Assembly (NCBI RefSeq): GCF_910594005.1
Contig: NC_057827.1
Location: 1,054,001 to 1,118,000, forward strand
From: Cervus elaphus
Lineage: Eukaryota; Chordata; Mammalia; Artiodactyla; Cervidae
Direction of reading: 5' to 3'
Length of the DNA stretch: 64,000 nt
This document shows positions 38,720-51,451 of the stretch, one piece after another. Position 1 is the stretch's first letter. Every line of letters starts with the position of its first letter. The translations under genes and the position numbers were made by a program. The notes below the pieces were generated by a model. It did not search any database. It saw only the letters and a list, made by a program, of their open reading frames with translations, and was not told the DNA's origin.

Positions 38720-41700
38720 GGTGGTATTCCTCAGGAGTCGAAGCCAGGGACTAACCTCTCATCTCGTGTTGATTCTTGGTCCACGGAGCTCTTTCGTGTT
38801 GCTACAGTGACCTCAGGATCCCTCTAGCCTTGAAACAATGTTCTTGGGGTTTCTCTGGAGTGCCATCAAGGAAATCAAGGCTCCTTTCATGTGTGATGTG
38901 CAACACGGAATTGCTCTGCAGGCAGTGCAGGTGAATCGGGCCTCATCTCGCGGCGAGGGGGAAGTCTCATGGTTTTTCTCGAGTTGCGGCGGGAACCTGG
39001 GGTATATTCTCGAGTTACGACGGGGATGGCCCTTCCACACACGTGTTTCTTCAGCGACGTCAGGACTCCTGCCTAGTTGCGAGGGACAACTCGGGATTCT
39101 CCTCGAGGCTTTGCAGGGCAATTGGGACGCCTCTCCAGCTGAGGCGGGAGACCAAGGGTCCCTTTCCACGTGCCACAGGAATCCTGGGTCTCCTATCAAG
39201 TTTCACGAGGAGTCAGGCATCGTTTCCTTTGGAGGCACTGATCTCCGCAAACCTCTGGAGTTTTCAAAGGATTTGAGGCCTCCTGTCGCGATAAGGTGGG
39301 GAACTAGGTCTTTCTCTGTGGTCTCCACAGGGGATTCAGACACCCTTTCGTCTTGGGAGATGCAAGACGAGCCTGCATTGAAGTCACTGCAGGGATATCC
39401 GGCCTTATTTCGAGTCAGGGCATCGCGGTGTCCATTCCACTTGAGGCCGCAAACTCAGGGTCCCTCTCACATACCTAGAGCTGAGAGAAGCCTCCTCTTG
39501 AGGTGCTTGTGGTAAGGTGGTATTCCTCTGGAGTCGAAGCCAGGGACTAACCTCTCATCTTGAGTTGATTTTTGGTCCACGGAGCTCTTTCGTGTTGCTA
39601 CAGTGACCTCAGGATCCCTCTAGCCTTGAAACAGTGTTCTTGGGGTTTCTCTGGAGTGCCATGAAGGAAATGAAGGCTCCTTTCATGTGTGATGTGCAAC
39701 ACAGAATTGCTCTGTACGCAGTGCAGGGGAATCGGTCCTCATCTCGCGGGGAGGGGGAAGTCTCATGGTTTTTCTCGAGTTGCGGCGGGAACCTGGGGTA
39801 TATTCTCGAGTTACGACGGGGATGGCCATTCCACACACGTGTTTGTTCAGCCACGTCAGGACTCTTGCCTAGTTGCGAGACACAACTCGGGATTCTCCTC
39901 GAGGCTTGGCAAGGCAATTGAGACGCCTCTCCAGCTGAGGCGGGAGACCAAGGGTCCCTTTCCACGTGCCACAGGAATCCTAGGACTCCTATCAAGTTTC
40001 ACGAGGACTCAGGCATCGTCTCCTTTGGAGGCACTGATCTCCGCGTACCTCTGGAGATTTCAAAGGATGTGAGGCCTCCGGTCGCGATGAGGTGGGGAAC
40101 TAGGTCTTTCTCTGTGGTCTCCACAGGGGATTCAGACATCCTTTCATCTTGGGAGATGCAAGACGAGCCTGCATTCAAGTCACTGCAGGGATATCCAGCC
40201 TTATTTCGCGTCAGGGCATCGCGTTGTCCATTCCACTTGAGGCCGCAAACTCAGGGTCCCTCTCACATACCTAGAGCTGAGAGAAGCCTCCTCTTGAGGT
40301 GCTTGTGGTAAGGTGGTATTCCTCTGGAGTCGAAGCCAGGGACTAACCTCTCATCTCGAGTTGATTTTTGGCCCACGGAGCTGTTTCGTGTTGCTACAGT
40401 GACGTCAGGATCCCTCTAACCTTGAAACAGTGTTCTTGGGGTTTCTCTGGAGTGCCATCAAGGAAATCAAGGCTCCTTTCATGTGTGATGTGCAACACGG
40501 AATTGCTCTGCACGCAGAGCAGGGGAATCGGGCCTCATCTCGCGGCGAGGGGGAAGTCTCATGGTTTTTCTCGAGTTGCGGCGGGAACCTGGGGTATATT
40601 CTCGAGTTACGACGGGGATGGCCCTTCCACCCACGTGTTTCTTCAGCGACGTCAGGACTCCTGCCTAGTTGCGAGGGACAACTCTGGATTCTCCTCGAGG
40701 CTTGGCAGGGCAATTGGGACGCCTCTCCAGCTGAGACGGGAGACCAAGGGTCCCTTTCCACGTGCCACAGGAATCCTGGGACTCCTATCAAGTTTCATGA
40801 GGAGTCAGGCATCGTCTCCTTTGGAGGCACTGATCTCCGCGTACCTCTAGAGTTTTCAAAGGATGTGAGGCCTCCGGTCGCGATGAGGTGGGGAACTAGG
40901 TCTTTCTCTGTGGTCTCCACAGGGGATTCAGACATCCTTTCATCCTGGGAGATGCAAGACGAGCCTGCATTGAAGTCACTGCAGGGATATCCGGCCTTAT
41001 TTCGAGTCAGGGCATCGCGGTGTCCATTCCACTTGAGGCCGCAAACTCAGGGTCCCTCTCACATACCTAGAGCTGAGAGAAGCCTCCTCTTGAGGTGCTT
41101 GTGGTAAGGTGGTATTCCTCTGGAGACGAATCCAGGGACTAACCTCTCTTTTCGAGTTGATTTTTGGTCCACAGAGTTTTTCGTGTTGCTACAGTGACCT
41201 CAGGATCCCTCTATCCTTGAAACAGTGTTCTTGGGGTTTCTCTGGAGTGCCATCAAGGAAACCAAGGCTCCATTCATGTGTGATGTGCAAGAAGGAATTG
41301 CTCTGCACGCAGTTCAGGGGAATCGGGCCTCATCTCGCATCGAGGGGGAAGTCTCATGGTTTTTCTCGAGTTGCGGCGGGAACCTGGGGTATATTCTCGA
41401 GTTACGACGGGGATGGCCCTTCCACCCACGTGTTTGTTCAGCCACGTCAGGACTCCTGCCTAGTTGCGAGGGACAACTCGGGATTCTCCTCGAGGCTTGG
41501 CAGGGCAATTGGAACGCCTCTCCAGCTGAGGCGGGAGACCAAGGGTCCCTTTCCACGTGCCACAAGAATCCTGGGACTCCTATCAAGTTTCACGAGGAGT
41601 CAGGAATCGTCTCCTTTAGAGGCACTGATCTCCGCGTACCTCTGGAGTTTTCAAAGGATGTGAGGCCTCCGGTCGCGATGAGGTGGGGAACTAGGTGTTT

Positions 41701-41902
41701 CTCTGTGGTCTCCACAGGGGATTCAGACATCCTTTCATCTTGGGAGATGCAAGACGAGCCTGCATTCAAGTCACTGCAGGGATATCCGGCCTTATTTCGA
41801 GTCAGGGCATCGCGGTGTCCATTCCACTTGAGGCCGCAAACTCAGGGTCCCTCTCACATACCTAGAGCTGAGAGAAGCCTCCTCTTGAGGTGCTTGTGGT
41901 AA
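38720..41902 (+). repeat. Tetramer higher-order unit B-C-D-A: M49-M52
   Basis: M49 38720-39515 is class B with gaaacaatgttc, an extra PstI site in ctctgcaggcag and gcgataagg. M50 39516-40311 is C with gaaatgaaggc, cgcggggaggg and a TGA in caattgagac near 39920. M51 40312-41107 is D with gagctgtttcg and ctctaaccttg. M52 41108-41902 is A, 795 bp (gagtttttcg near 41175), with aaaccaaggctcc and gcaagaagg. The C-D-A part is repeated directly downstream. Confidence 0.82.
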
Positions 41903-44289
41903 GGTGGTATTCCTCTGGAGTCGAAGCCAGGGACTAACCTCTCATCTTGAGTTGATTTTTGGTCCACGGAGCTCTTTCGTGTTGCTACAGTGACCTCAGG
42001 ATCCCTCTAGCCTTGAAACAGTGTTCTTGGGGTTTCTCTGGAGTGCCATGAAGGAAATGAAGGCTCCTTTCATGTGTGATGTGCAACACAGAATTGCTCT
42101 GCACGCAGTGCAGGGGAATCGGGCCTCATCTCGCGGGGAGGGGGAAGTCTCATGGTTTTTCTCGAGTTGCGGCGGGAACCTGGGGTATATTCTCGAGTTA
42201 CGACGGGGATGGCCATTCCACACACGTGTTTGTTCAGCCACGTCAGGACTCTTGCCTAGTTGCGAGACACAATTCGGGATTCTCCTCGAGGCTTGGCAAG
42301 GCAATTGGGACGCCTCTCCAGCTGAGGCGGGAGACCAAGGGTCCCTTTCCACGTGCCACAGGAATCCTAGGACTCCTATCAAGTTTCACGAGGACTCAGG
42401 CATCGTCTCCTTTGGAGGCACTGATCTCCGCGTACCTCTGGAGATTTCAAAGGATGTGAGGCCTCCGGTCGCGATGAGGTGGGGAACTAGGTCTTTCTCT
42501 GTGGTCTCCACAGGGGATTCAGACATCCTTTCATCTTGGGAGATGCAAGACGAGCCTGCATTCAAGTCACTGCAGGGATATCCAGCCTTATTTCGCGTCA
42601 GGGCATCGCGTTGTCCATTCCACTTGAGGCCGCAAACTCAGGGTCCCTCTCACATACCTAGAGCTGAGAGAAGCCTCCTCTTGAGGTGCTTGTGGTAAGG
42701 TGGTATTCCTCTGGAGTCGAAGCCAGGGACTAACCTCTCATCTCGAGTTGATTTTTGGCCCACTGAGCTGTTTCGTGTTGCTACAATGACGTCAGGATCC
42801 CTCTAACCTTGAAACAGTGTTCTTGGGGTTTCTCTGGAGTGCCATCAAGGAAATCAAGGCTCCTTTCATGTGTGATGTGCAACACGGAATTGCTCTGCAC
42901 GCAGTGCAGGGGAATCGGGCCTCATCTCGCGGCGAGGGGGAAGTCTCATGGTTTTTCTCGAGTTGCGGCGGGAACCTGGGGTATATTCTCGAGTTACGAC
43001 GGGGATGGCCCTTCCACCCACGTGTTTCTTCAGTGACGTCAGGACTCCTGCCTAGTTGCGAGGGACAACTCTGGATTCTCCTCGAGGCTTGGCAGGGCAA
43101 TTGGGACGCCTCTCCAGCTGAGACGGGAGACCAAGGGTCCCTTTCCACGTGCCACAGGAATCCTGGGACTCCTATCAAGTTTCACGAGGAGTCAGGCATC
43201 GTCTCCTTTGGAGGCACTGATCTCCGCGTACCTCTAGAGTTTTCAAAGGATGTGAGGCCTCCGGTCGCGATGAGGTGGGGAACTAGGTCTTTCTCTGTGG
43301 TCTCCACAGGGGATTCAGACATCCTTTCATCCTGGGAGATGCAAGACGAGCCTGCATTGAAGTCACTGCAGGGATATCCGGCCTTATTTCGAGTCAGGGC
43401 ATCGCGGTGTCCATTCCACTTGAGGCCGCAAACTCAGGGTCCCTCTCACATACCTAGAGCTGAGAGAAGCCTCCTCTTGAGGTGCTTGTGGTAAGGTGGT
43501 ATTCCTCTGGAGACGAATCCAGGGACTAACCTCTCTTTTCGAGTTGATTTTTGGTCCACAGAGTTTTTCGTGTTGCTACAGTGACCTCAGGATCCCTCTA
43601 GCCTTGAAACAGTGTTCTTGGGGTTTCTCTGGAGTGCCATCAAGGAAACCAAGGCTCCATTCATGTGTGATGTGCAAGAAGGAATTGCTCTGCACGCAGT
43701 TCAGGGGAATCGGGCCTCATCTCGCATCGAGGGGGAAGTCTCATGGTTTTTCTCGAGTTGCGGCGGGAACCTGGGGTATATTCTCGAGTTACGACGGGGA
43801 TGGCCCTTCCACTCACGTGTTTGTTCAGCCACGTCAGGACTCCTGCCTAGTTGCGAGGGACAACTCGGGATTCTCCTCGAGGCTTGGCAGGGCAATTGGG
43901 ACGCCTCTCCAGCTGAGGCGCGAGACCAAGGGTCCCTTTCCACGTGCCACAAGAATCCTGGGACTCCTATCAAGTTTCACGAGGAGTCAGGAATCGTCTC
44001 CTTTAGAGGCACTGATCTCCGCGTACCTCTGGAGTTTTCAAAGGATGTGAGGCCTCCGGTCGCGATGAGGTGGGGAACTAGGTATTTCTCTGTGATCTCC
44101 ACAGGGGATTCAGACATCCTTTCATCTTGGGAGATGCAAGACGAGCCTGCATTGAAGTCACTGCAGGGATATCCGGCCTTATTTCGAGTCAGGGCATCGC
44201 GGTGTCCATTCCACTTGAGGCCGCAAACTCAGGATCCCTCTCACATACCTAGAGCTGAGAGAAGCCTCCTCTTGAGGTGCTTGTGGTAA
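41903..44289 (+). repeat. C-D-A trimer M53-M55, tandem copy of M50-M52
   Basis: M53 41903-42698, M54 42699-43494 and M55 43495-44289 repeat the preceding C-D-A at a shift of 2,387 bp. Private marks gaaatgaaggc, cgcggggaggg, gcgttgtcc, gagctgtttcg, ctctaaccttg, the 1-bp loss in gagtttttcg, aaaccaaggctcc and gcaagaagg all recur. I saw about 17 differences, including acaattcgg, cactgagctg and gaggcgcgag in the second copy. Because the period is 2,387 rather than 2,388, the deletion pre-dates the duplication. Confidence 0.82.
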
Positions 44290-47200
44290 GGTGGTATTCC
44301 TCAGGAGTCGAAGCCAGGGACTAACCTCTCATCTCGTGTTGATTCTTGGTCCACGGAGCTCTTTCGTGTTGCTACAGTGACCTCAGGATCCCTCTAGCCT
44401 TGAAACAGTGTTCTTGGGGTTTCTCTGGAGTGCCATCAAGGAAATCAAGGCTCCTTTCATGTGTGATGTGCAACACGGAATTGCTCTGCACGCAGTGCAG
44501 GGGAATCGGGCCTCATCTCGCGGCGAGGGGGAAGTCTCATGGTTTTTCTCGAGTTGCGGCGGGAACCTGGGGTATATTCTCGAGTTACAACGGGGATGGC
44601 CCTTCCACCCACGTGTTTCTTCAGCCACGTCAGGACTCCTGCCTAGTTGCGAGGGACAACTCGGGATTCTCCTCGAGGCTTGGCAGGGCAATTGGAACGC
44701 CTCTCCAGCTGAGGCGGGAGACCAAGGGTCCCTTTCCACGTGCCAAAAGAATCCTGGGACTCCTATCAAGTTTCACGAGGAGTCAGGCATCGTCTCCTTT
44801 GGAGGCACTGATCTCCGCGTACCTCTGGAGTTTTCAAAGGATGTGAGGCCTCCGGTCGCGATGAGGTGGGGAACTAGGTCTTTCTCTGTGGTCTCCACAG
44901 GGGATTCAGACATCCTTTCTTCTTGGGAGATGCAAGACGAGCCTGCATTGAAGTCACTGCAGGGATATCCGGCCTTATTTTGAGTCAGGGCATCGCGGTG
45001 TCCATTCCACTTGAGGCCGCAAACTCAGGATCCCTCTCACATACCTAGAGCTGAGAGAAGCCTCCTCTTGAGGTGCTTGTGGTAAGGTGGTATTCCTCAG
45101 GAGTCGAAGCCAGGGACTAACCTCTCATCTCGTGTTGATTCTTGGTCCACGGAGCTCTTTCGTGTTGCTACAGTGACCTCAGGATCCCTCTAGCCTTGAA
45201 ACAGTGTTCTTGGGGTTTCTCTGGAGTGCCATGAAGGAAATCAAGGCTCCTTTCATGTGTGATGTGCAACACGGAATTGCTCTGCACGCAGTGCAGGGGA
45301 ATCGGGCCTCATCTCGCGGCGAGGGGGAAGTCTCATGGTTTTTCTCGAGTTGCGGCGGGAACCTGGGGTATATTCTCGAGTTACGACGGGGATGGCCCTT
45401 CCACACACGTGTGTTTCGGCCATGTCAGGACTCCTGCTTAGTTGCGAGGGACAACTCGGGATTCTCCTCGAGGCTTGGCAGGACAATTGGAACGCCTCTC
45501 CAGCTGAGACGGGAGACGAAGGGTCCCTTTCCACGTGCCACAGGAATCCTGGGTCTCCTATCAAGTTTCACGAGGAGTCAGGCATCGTCTCCTTTGGAGA
45601 CACTGATCTCCGCATACCTCTGGAGTTTTCAAACGATTTGAGGCCTCCTGTCGCGATGAGGTGGGGAACTAGGTCTTTCTCTGTGGTCTCCACAGGGGAT
45701 TCAGACACCCTTTCGTCTTGGGAGATGCAAGACGAGCCTGCATTCCAGTCACTGCAGGGATATCCGGCCTTATTTCGAGTCAGGGCATCGCGGTGTCCAT
45801 TCCACTTGAGGCCCCAAACTCAGGGTCCCTCTAACATACCTAGACCTGAGAGAAGCCTCCTCTTGAGGTGCTTGTGGTAAGGTGGTATTCCTCTGGAGTC
45901 GAAGCCAGGGACTAACCTCTCATCTCGACTTGATTTTGGGTCCACGGAGCTCTTTCGTGTTGCTACAGTGACCTCAGGATCCCTCTAGCCTTGAAACAGT
46001 GTTCTTGGGGTTTCTCTGGAGTGCCATGAAGGAAATCAAGGCTCCTTTCATGTGTGATGTGCAACACAGAATTGCTCTGCACGCAGTGCAGGGGAATCGG
46101 GCCTCATCTCGCGGCGAGGGGGAAGTCTCATGGTTTTTCTCGAGTTGCGGCGGGAACCTGGGGTATATTCTCGAGTTACGACGGGGATGGCCCTTCCACA
46201 CATGTGTTTGTTCAGCCACGTCAGGACTCTTGCCTAGTTGCGAGACACAACTCGGGATTCTCCTCGAGGCTTGGCAAGGCAATTGGGACGCCTCTCCAGC
46301 TGAGGCGGAGACCAAGGGTCCCTTTCCACGTGCCACAGGAATCCTGGGACTCTTATCAAGTTTCACGAGGAGTCAGGCATCGTCTCCTTTGGAGGCACTG
46401 ATCTCCGCGTACCTCTGGAGTTTTCAAAGGATGTGAGGCCTCCGGTCGCGATGAGATGGGGAACTAGGTGTTTCTCTGTGTTCTCCACAGGGGATACAGA
46501 CATCCTTTCATCTTGGTAGATGCAAGACGAGCCTGCATTCAAGTCACTGCAGGGATATCCAGCCTTATTTCGCGTCAGGGAATCGCGGTGTCCATTCCAC
46601 TTGAGGCCGCAAACTCAGGGTCCCTCTCACATACCTAGAGCTGAGAGAAGCCTCCTCTTGAGGTGCTTGTGGTAAGGTGGTATTCCTCTGGAGTCGAAGC
46701 CAGGGACTAACCTCTCATCTCGAGTTGATTTTTGGCCCACGGAGCTCTTTCGTGTTGCTACAGTGACCTCAGGATCCCTCTAGCCTTGAAACAGTGTTCT
46801 TGGGGTTTCTCTGGAGTGCCATCAAGGAAATCAAGGCTCCTTTCATGTGTGATGTGCAACACGGAATTGCTCTGCACGCAGTGCAGGGGAATCGGGCCTC
46901 ATCTCGCGGCGAGGGGGAAGTCTCATGGTTTTTCTCGAGTTGCGGCGGGAACCTGGGGTATATTCTCGAGTTACGACGGGGATGGCCCTTCCACACACGT
47001 GTTTGTTCAGCCACGTCAGGACTCTTGCCTAGTTGCGAGACACAACTCGGGATTCTCCTCGAGGCTTGGCAAGGCAATTGGGACGCCTCTCCAGCTGAGG
47101 CGGGAGACCAAGGGTCCCTTTCTACGTGCCACAGGAATCCTGGGACTCCTATCAAGTTTCACGAGGAGTCAGGCATCGTCTCCTTTGGAGGCACTGATCT

Positions 47201-48267
47201 CCGCGTACCTCTGGAGTTTTCAAAAGATGTGAGGCCTCCGGTCGCGATGAGGTGGGGAACTAGGTCTTTCTCTGTGGTCTCCACAGGGGATTCAGACATC
47301 CTTTCATCTTGGGAGATGCAAGACGAGCCTGCATTCAAGTCACTGCAGGGATATCCAGCCTTATTTCGCGTCAGGGCATCGCGGTGTCCATTCCACTTGA
47401 GGCCGCAAACTCAGGGTCCCTCTCACATACCTAGAGCTGAGAGAAGCCTCCTCTTGAGGTGCTTGTGGTAAGGTGGTATTCCTCTGGAGTCGAAGCCAGG
47501 GACTAACCTCTCATCTCGAGTTGATTTTTGGCCCACGGAGCTCTTTCGTGTTGCTACAGTGACCTCAGGATCCCTCTAGCCTTGAAACAGTGTTCTTGGG
47601 GTTTCTCTGGAGTGCCATCAAGGAAATCAAGGCTCCTTTCATGTGTGATGTGCAACACGGAATTGCTCTGCACGCAGTGCAGGGGAATCGGGCCTCATCT
47701 CGCGGCGAGGGGGAAGTCTCATGGTTTTTCTCGAGTTGCGGCGGGAACCTGGGGTATATTCTCGAGTTACAACGGGGATGGCCCTTCCACCCACGTGTTT
47801 CTTCAGCCACGTCAGGACTCCTGCCTAGTTGCGAGGGACAACTCGGGATTCTCCTCGAGGCTTGGCAGGGCAATTGGAACGCCTCTCCAGCTGAGGCGGG
47901 AGACCAAGGGTCCCTTTCCACGTGCCAAAAGAATCCTGGGACTCCTATCAAGTTTCACGAGGAGTCAGGCATCGTCTCCTTTGGAGGCACTGATCTCCGC
48001 GTACCTCTGGAGTTTTCAAAGGATGTGAGGCCTCCGGTCGCGATGAGGTGGGGAACTAGGTCTTTCTCTGTGGTCTCCACAGGGGATTCAGACATCCTTT
48101 CTTCTTGGGAGATGCAAGACGAGCCTGCATTGAAGTCACTGCAGGGATATCCGGCCTTATTTCGAGTCAGGGCATCGCGGTGTCCATTCCACTTGAGGCC
48201 GCAAACTCAGGATCCCTCTCACATACCTAGAGCTGAGAGAAGCCTCCTCTTGAGGTGCTTGTGGTAA
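44290..48267 (+). repeat. Monomers M56-M60: B/A, B, C, D/C, D/A
   Basis: M56 44290-45085 has a B linker and an A-like body with gagttacaacggg, gtgccaaaagaa and a TGA in attttgagtc near 44980. M57 45086-45880 is B, 795 bp, with gtgtttcggcc near 45412. M58 45881-46675 is C, 795 bp (gaggcggagacc near 46304), sharing ggggatacagac and cttggtagatg with M10. M59 46676-47471 has a D linker with a C body. M60 47472-48267 has a D linker with a body almost identical to M56. Confidence 0.75.
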
Positions 48268-51200
48268 GGTGGTATTCCTCAGGAGTCGAAGCCAGGGACT
48301 AACCTCTCATCTCGTGTTGATTCTTGGTCCACGGAGCTCTTTCGTGTTGCTACAGTGACCTCAGGATCCCTCTAGCCTTGAAACAGTGTTCTTGGGGTTT
48401 CTCTGGAGTGCCATCAAGGAAATCAAGGCTCCTTTCATGTGTGATGTGCAACACGGAGTTGCTCTGCACGCAGTGCAGGGGAATCGGGCCTCATCTCGCG
48501 GCGAGGGGGAAGTCTCATGGTTTTTCTCGAGTTGTGGCGGGAACCTGGGGTATATTCTCGAGTTACGACGGGGATGGCCCTTCCACACACGTGTGTGTTC
48601 AGCGACGTCAGGACTCCTGCCTAGTTGCGAGGGACAACTCGGGATTCTCCTCGAGGCTTTGCAGGGCAATTGGGACGCCGCACCAGGTGAGACGGGAGAC
48701 CAAGGGTCCCTTTCCACGTGCCACAGGAATCCTGGGTCTCCTATCAAGTTTCACGAGGAGTCAGGCATCCTCTCCTTTGGAGGCACTGATCTCCTCATAC
48801 CTCTGGACTTTTCAAAGGATTTGAGGCCTCCTGTCGCAATGAGGTGGGGAACTAGGTCTTTCTCTGTGCTTTCCACAGGGGATTCAGACACCCTTTCGTC
48901 TTGGGAGATGCAAGACGAGCCTGCATTCCAGTCACTGCAGGGATATCCGGCCTTATTTCGAGTCAGGGCATCGCGGTGTCCATTCCACTTGAGGCCGCAA
49001 ACTCAGGGTCCCTCTCACATACCTAGAGCTGAGAGAAGCCTCCTCTTGAGGTGCTTGTGGTAAGGTGGTATTCCTCAGGAGTCGAAGCCAGGGACTAACC
49101 TCTCATCTCGAGTTGATTTTTGGTCCACGGAGCTCTTTCGTGTTGCTACAGTGACCTCAGGATCCCTCTAGCCTTGAAACAGTGTTCTTGGGGTTTCTCT
49201 GGAGTGCCATGAAGGAAATCAAGGCTCCTTTCATGTGTGATGTGCAACACAGAATTGCTCTGCACGCAGTGCAGGGGAATCGGGCCTCATTTCGCGGCGA
49301 GGGGGAAGTCTCATGGTTTTTCTCGAGTTGCGGCGGGAACCTGGGGTATATTCTCGAGTTACGACGGGGATGGCCCTTCCACACACGTGTTTGTTCAGCC
49401 ACGTCAGAACTCTTGCCTAGTTGCGAGACACAACTCGGGATTCTCCTCGAGGCTTGGCAAGGCAATTGGGACGCCTCTCCAGCTGAGGTGGGAGACCAAG
49501 GATCCCTTTCCACGTGCCACAGGAATCCTGGGACTCCTATCAAGTTTCACGAGGAGTCAGGCATCGTCTCCTTTGGAGGCACTGATCTCCGCGTACCTCT
49601 GGAGTTTTCAAAGGATGTGAGGCCTCCAGTCGCGATGAGGTGGGGAACTAGGTCTTTCTCTGTGGTCTCCACAGGGGATTCAGACATCCTTTCATCTTGG
49701 GAGATGCAAGACGAGCCTGCATTCAAGTCACTGCAGGGATATCCAGCCTTATTTCGCGTCAGGGCATCGCGGTGTCCATTCCACTTGAGGCCGCAAACTC
49801 AGGGTCCCTCTCACATACCTAGAGCTGAGAGAAGCCTCCTCTTGAGGTGCTTCTGGTAAGGTGGTATTCCTGTGGAGTCGAAACCAGGGACTAACCTCTC
49901 ATATCGAGTTGTTTTTTGGCCCAAGGAGCTCTTTCGTGTTGCTACAGTGACCTCAGGATCCCTCTAGCCTTGAAACAGTGTTTTTGGGGTTTCTCTGGAG
50001 TGCCATCAAGGAAATCAAGGCTCCTTTCATGTGTGATGTGCAACACGGAATTGCTCTGCACGCAGTGCAGGGGAATCGGGCCTCATCTCGCGGCGAGGGG
50101 GAAGTCTCATGGTTTTTCTCGAGTTGCGGCGGGAACCTGGGGTATATTCTCGAGTTACGACGGGGATGGCCCTTCCACCCACGTGTTTCTTCAGCCACGT
50201 CAGGACTCCTGCCTAGTTGCGAGGGACAACTCGGGATTCTCCTCGAGGCTTGGCAGGGCAATTGAGACGCCTCTCCAGCTGAGGCGGGAGACCAAGTGTC
50301 CCTTTCCAAGTACCACAGGAATCCTGGGACTCCTATCAAGTTTCACGAGGAGTCAGGCATCGTCTCCTTTGGAGGCACTGATCTCCGCGTATCTCTGGAG
50401 TTTTCAAAGGATGTGAGGTCTCCGGTCGCGATGAGGTGGGGAACTAGGTCTTTCTCTGTGGTCTCCACAGGGGATTCAGACATCCTTTCATCCTGGGAGA
50501 TGCAAGACGAGCCTGCATTGAAGTCACTGCAGGGATATCCGGCCTTATTTCGAGTCAGGGCATCGTGGTGTCCATTCCACTTGAGGCCGCAAACTCAGGG
50601 TCCCTCTCACATACCTAGAGCTGAGAGAAACCTCCTCTTGAGGTGCTTGGGGTAAGGTGGTATTCCTGTGGAAACGAATCCAGGGACTAACCTCTCTTTT
50701 CGAGTTGATTTTTGGTCCACAGAGTTCTTTCGTGTTGCTACAGTGACCTCAGGATCCCTCTATCCTTGAAACAGTGTTCTTGGGGTTTCTCTGGAGTGCC
50801 ATCAAGGAAATCAAGGCTCCTTTCATGTGTGATGTGCAAGACGGAATTGCTCTGCACGCAGTACAGGGGAATCGGGCCTCATCTCGCATCGAGGGGGAAG
50901 TCTCATGGTTTTTCTCGAGTTGCGGCGGGAACCTGGGGTATATTCTCGAGTTACGACGGGGATGGCCCTTCCACCCACGTGTTTGTTCAGCCACGTCAGG
51001 ACTCCTGCCTAGTTGCGAGGGACAACTCTGGATTCTCCTCGAGGCTTGGCAGGGCAATTGGAACGCCTCTCCAGCTGAGGCAGGAGACCAAGGATCCCTT
51101 TCCACGTGCCACAAGAATCCTGGGACTCCTATCAAGTTTCACGAGGAGTCAGGCATCGTCTCCTTTGGAGGCACTGATCTCCGTGTACCTCTGGAGTTCT

Positions 51201-51451
51201 CAAAGGATGTGAGGCCTCCGGTCGCGATGAGGTGGGGAACTAGGTGTTTCTCTGTGGTCTCCACAGGGGATTCAGACATCCTTTCTTCTTGGGAGATGCA
51301 AGACGAGCCTGCATTGAAGTCACTGCAGGGATATCCGGCCTTATTTCGAGTCAGGGCATCGCGGTGTCCATTCCACTTGAGGCCGCAAACTCAGGATCCC
51401 TCTCACATACCTAGAGCTGAGAGAAGCCTCCTCTTGAGGTGCTTGTGGTAA
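48268..51451 (+). repeat. Tetramer higher-order unit B-C-D-A: M61-M64 (copy 1)
   Basis: M61 48268-49063 is class B with gttgtggcggg, ccaggtgagac, catcctctcc and ctggactttt. M62 49064-49859 is C with catttcgcggc, gtcagaactc and gtgcttctgg. M63 49860-50655 is D with gagttgttttttgg, gtgtttttgggg, a TGA in caattgagac near 50264 and ccaagtacc. M64 50656-51451 is A with gaggcaggagac and ctccgtgtacc. The unit recurs at a shift of 3,980 bp. Confidence 0.84.

Noticed and set aside
41109..41663. 184-codon plus-strand frames at 41109 and 43496 as special longer genes
   Set aside because: Both arise from the same 1-bp deletion in the linker (gagtttttcg), which merges two frames that are normally separate, and both lie in the duplicated C-D-A block.
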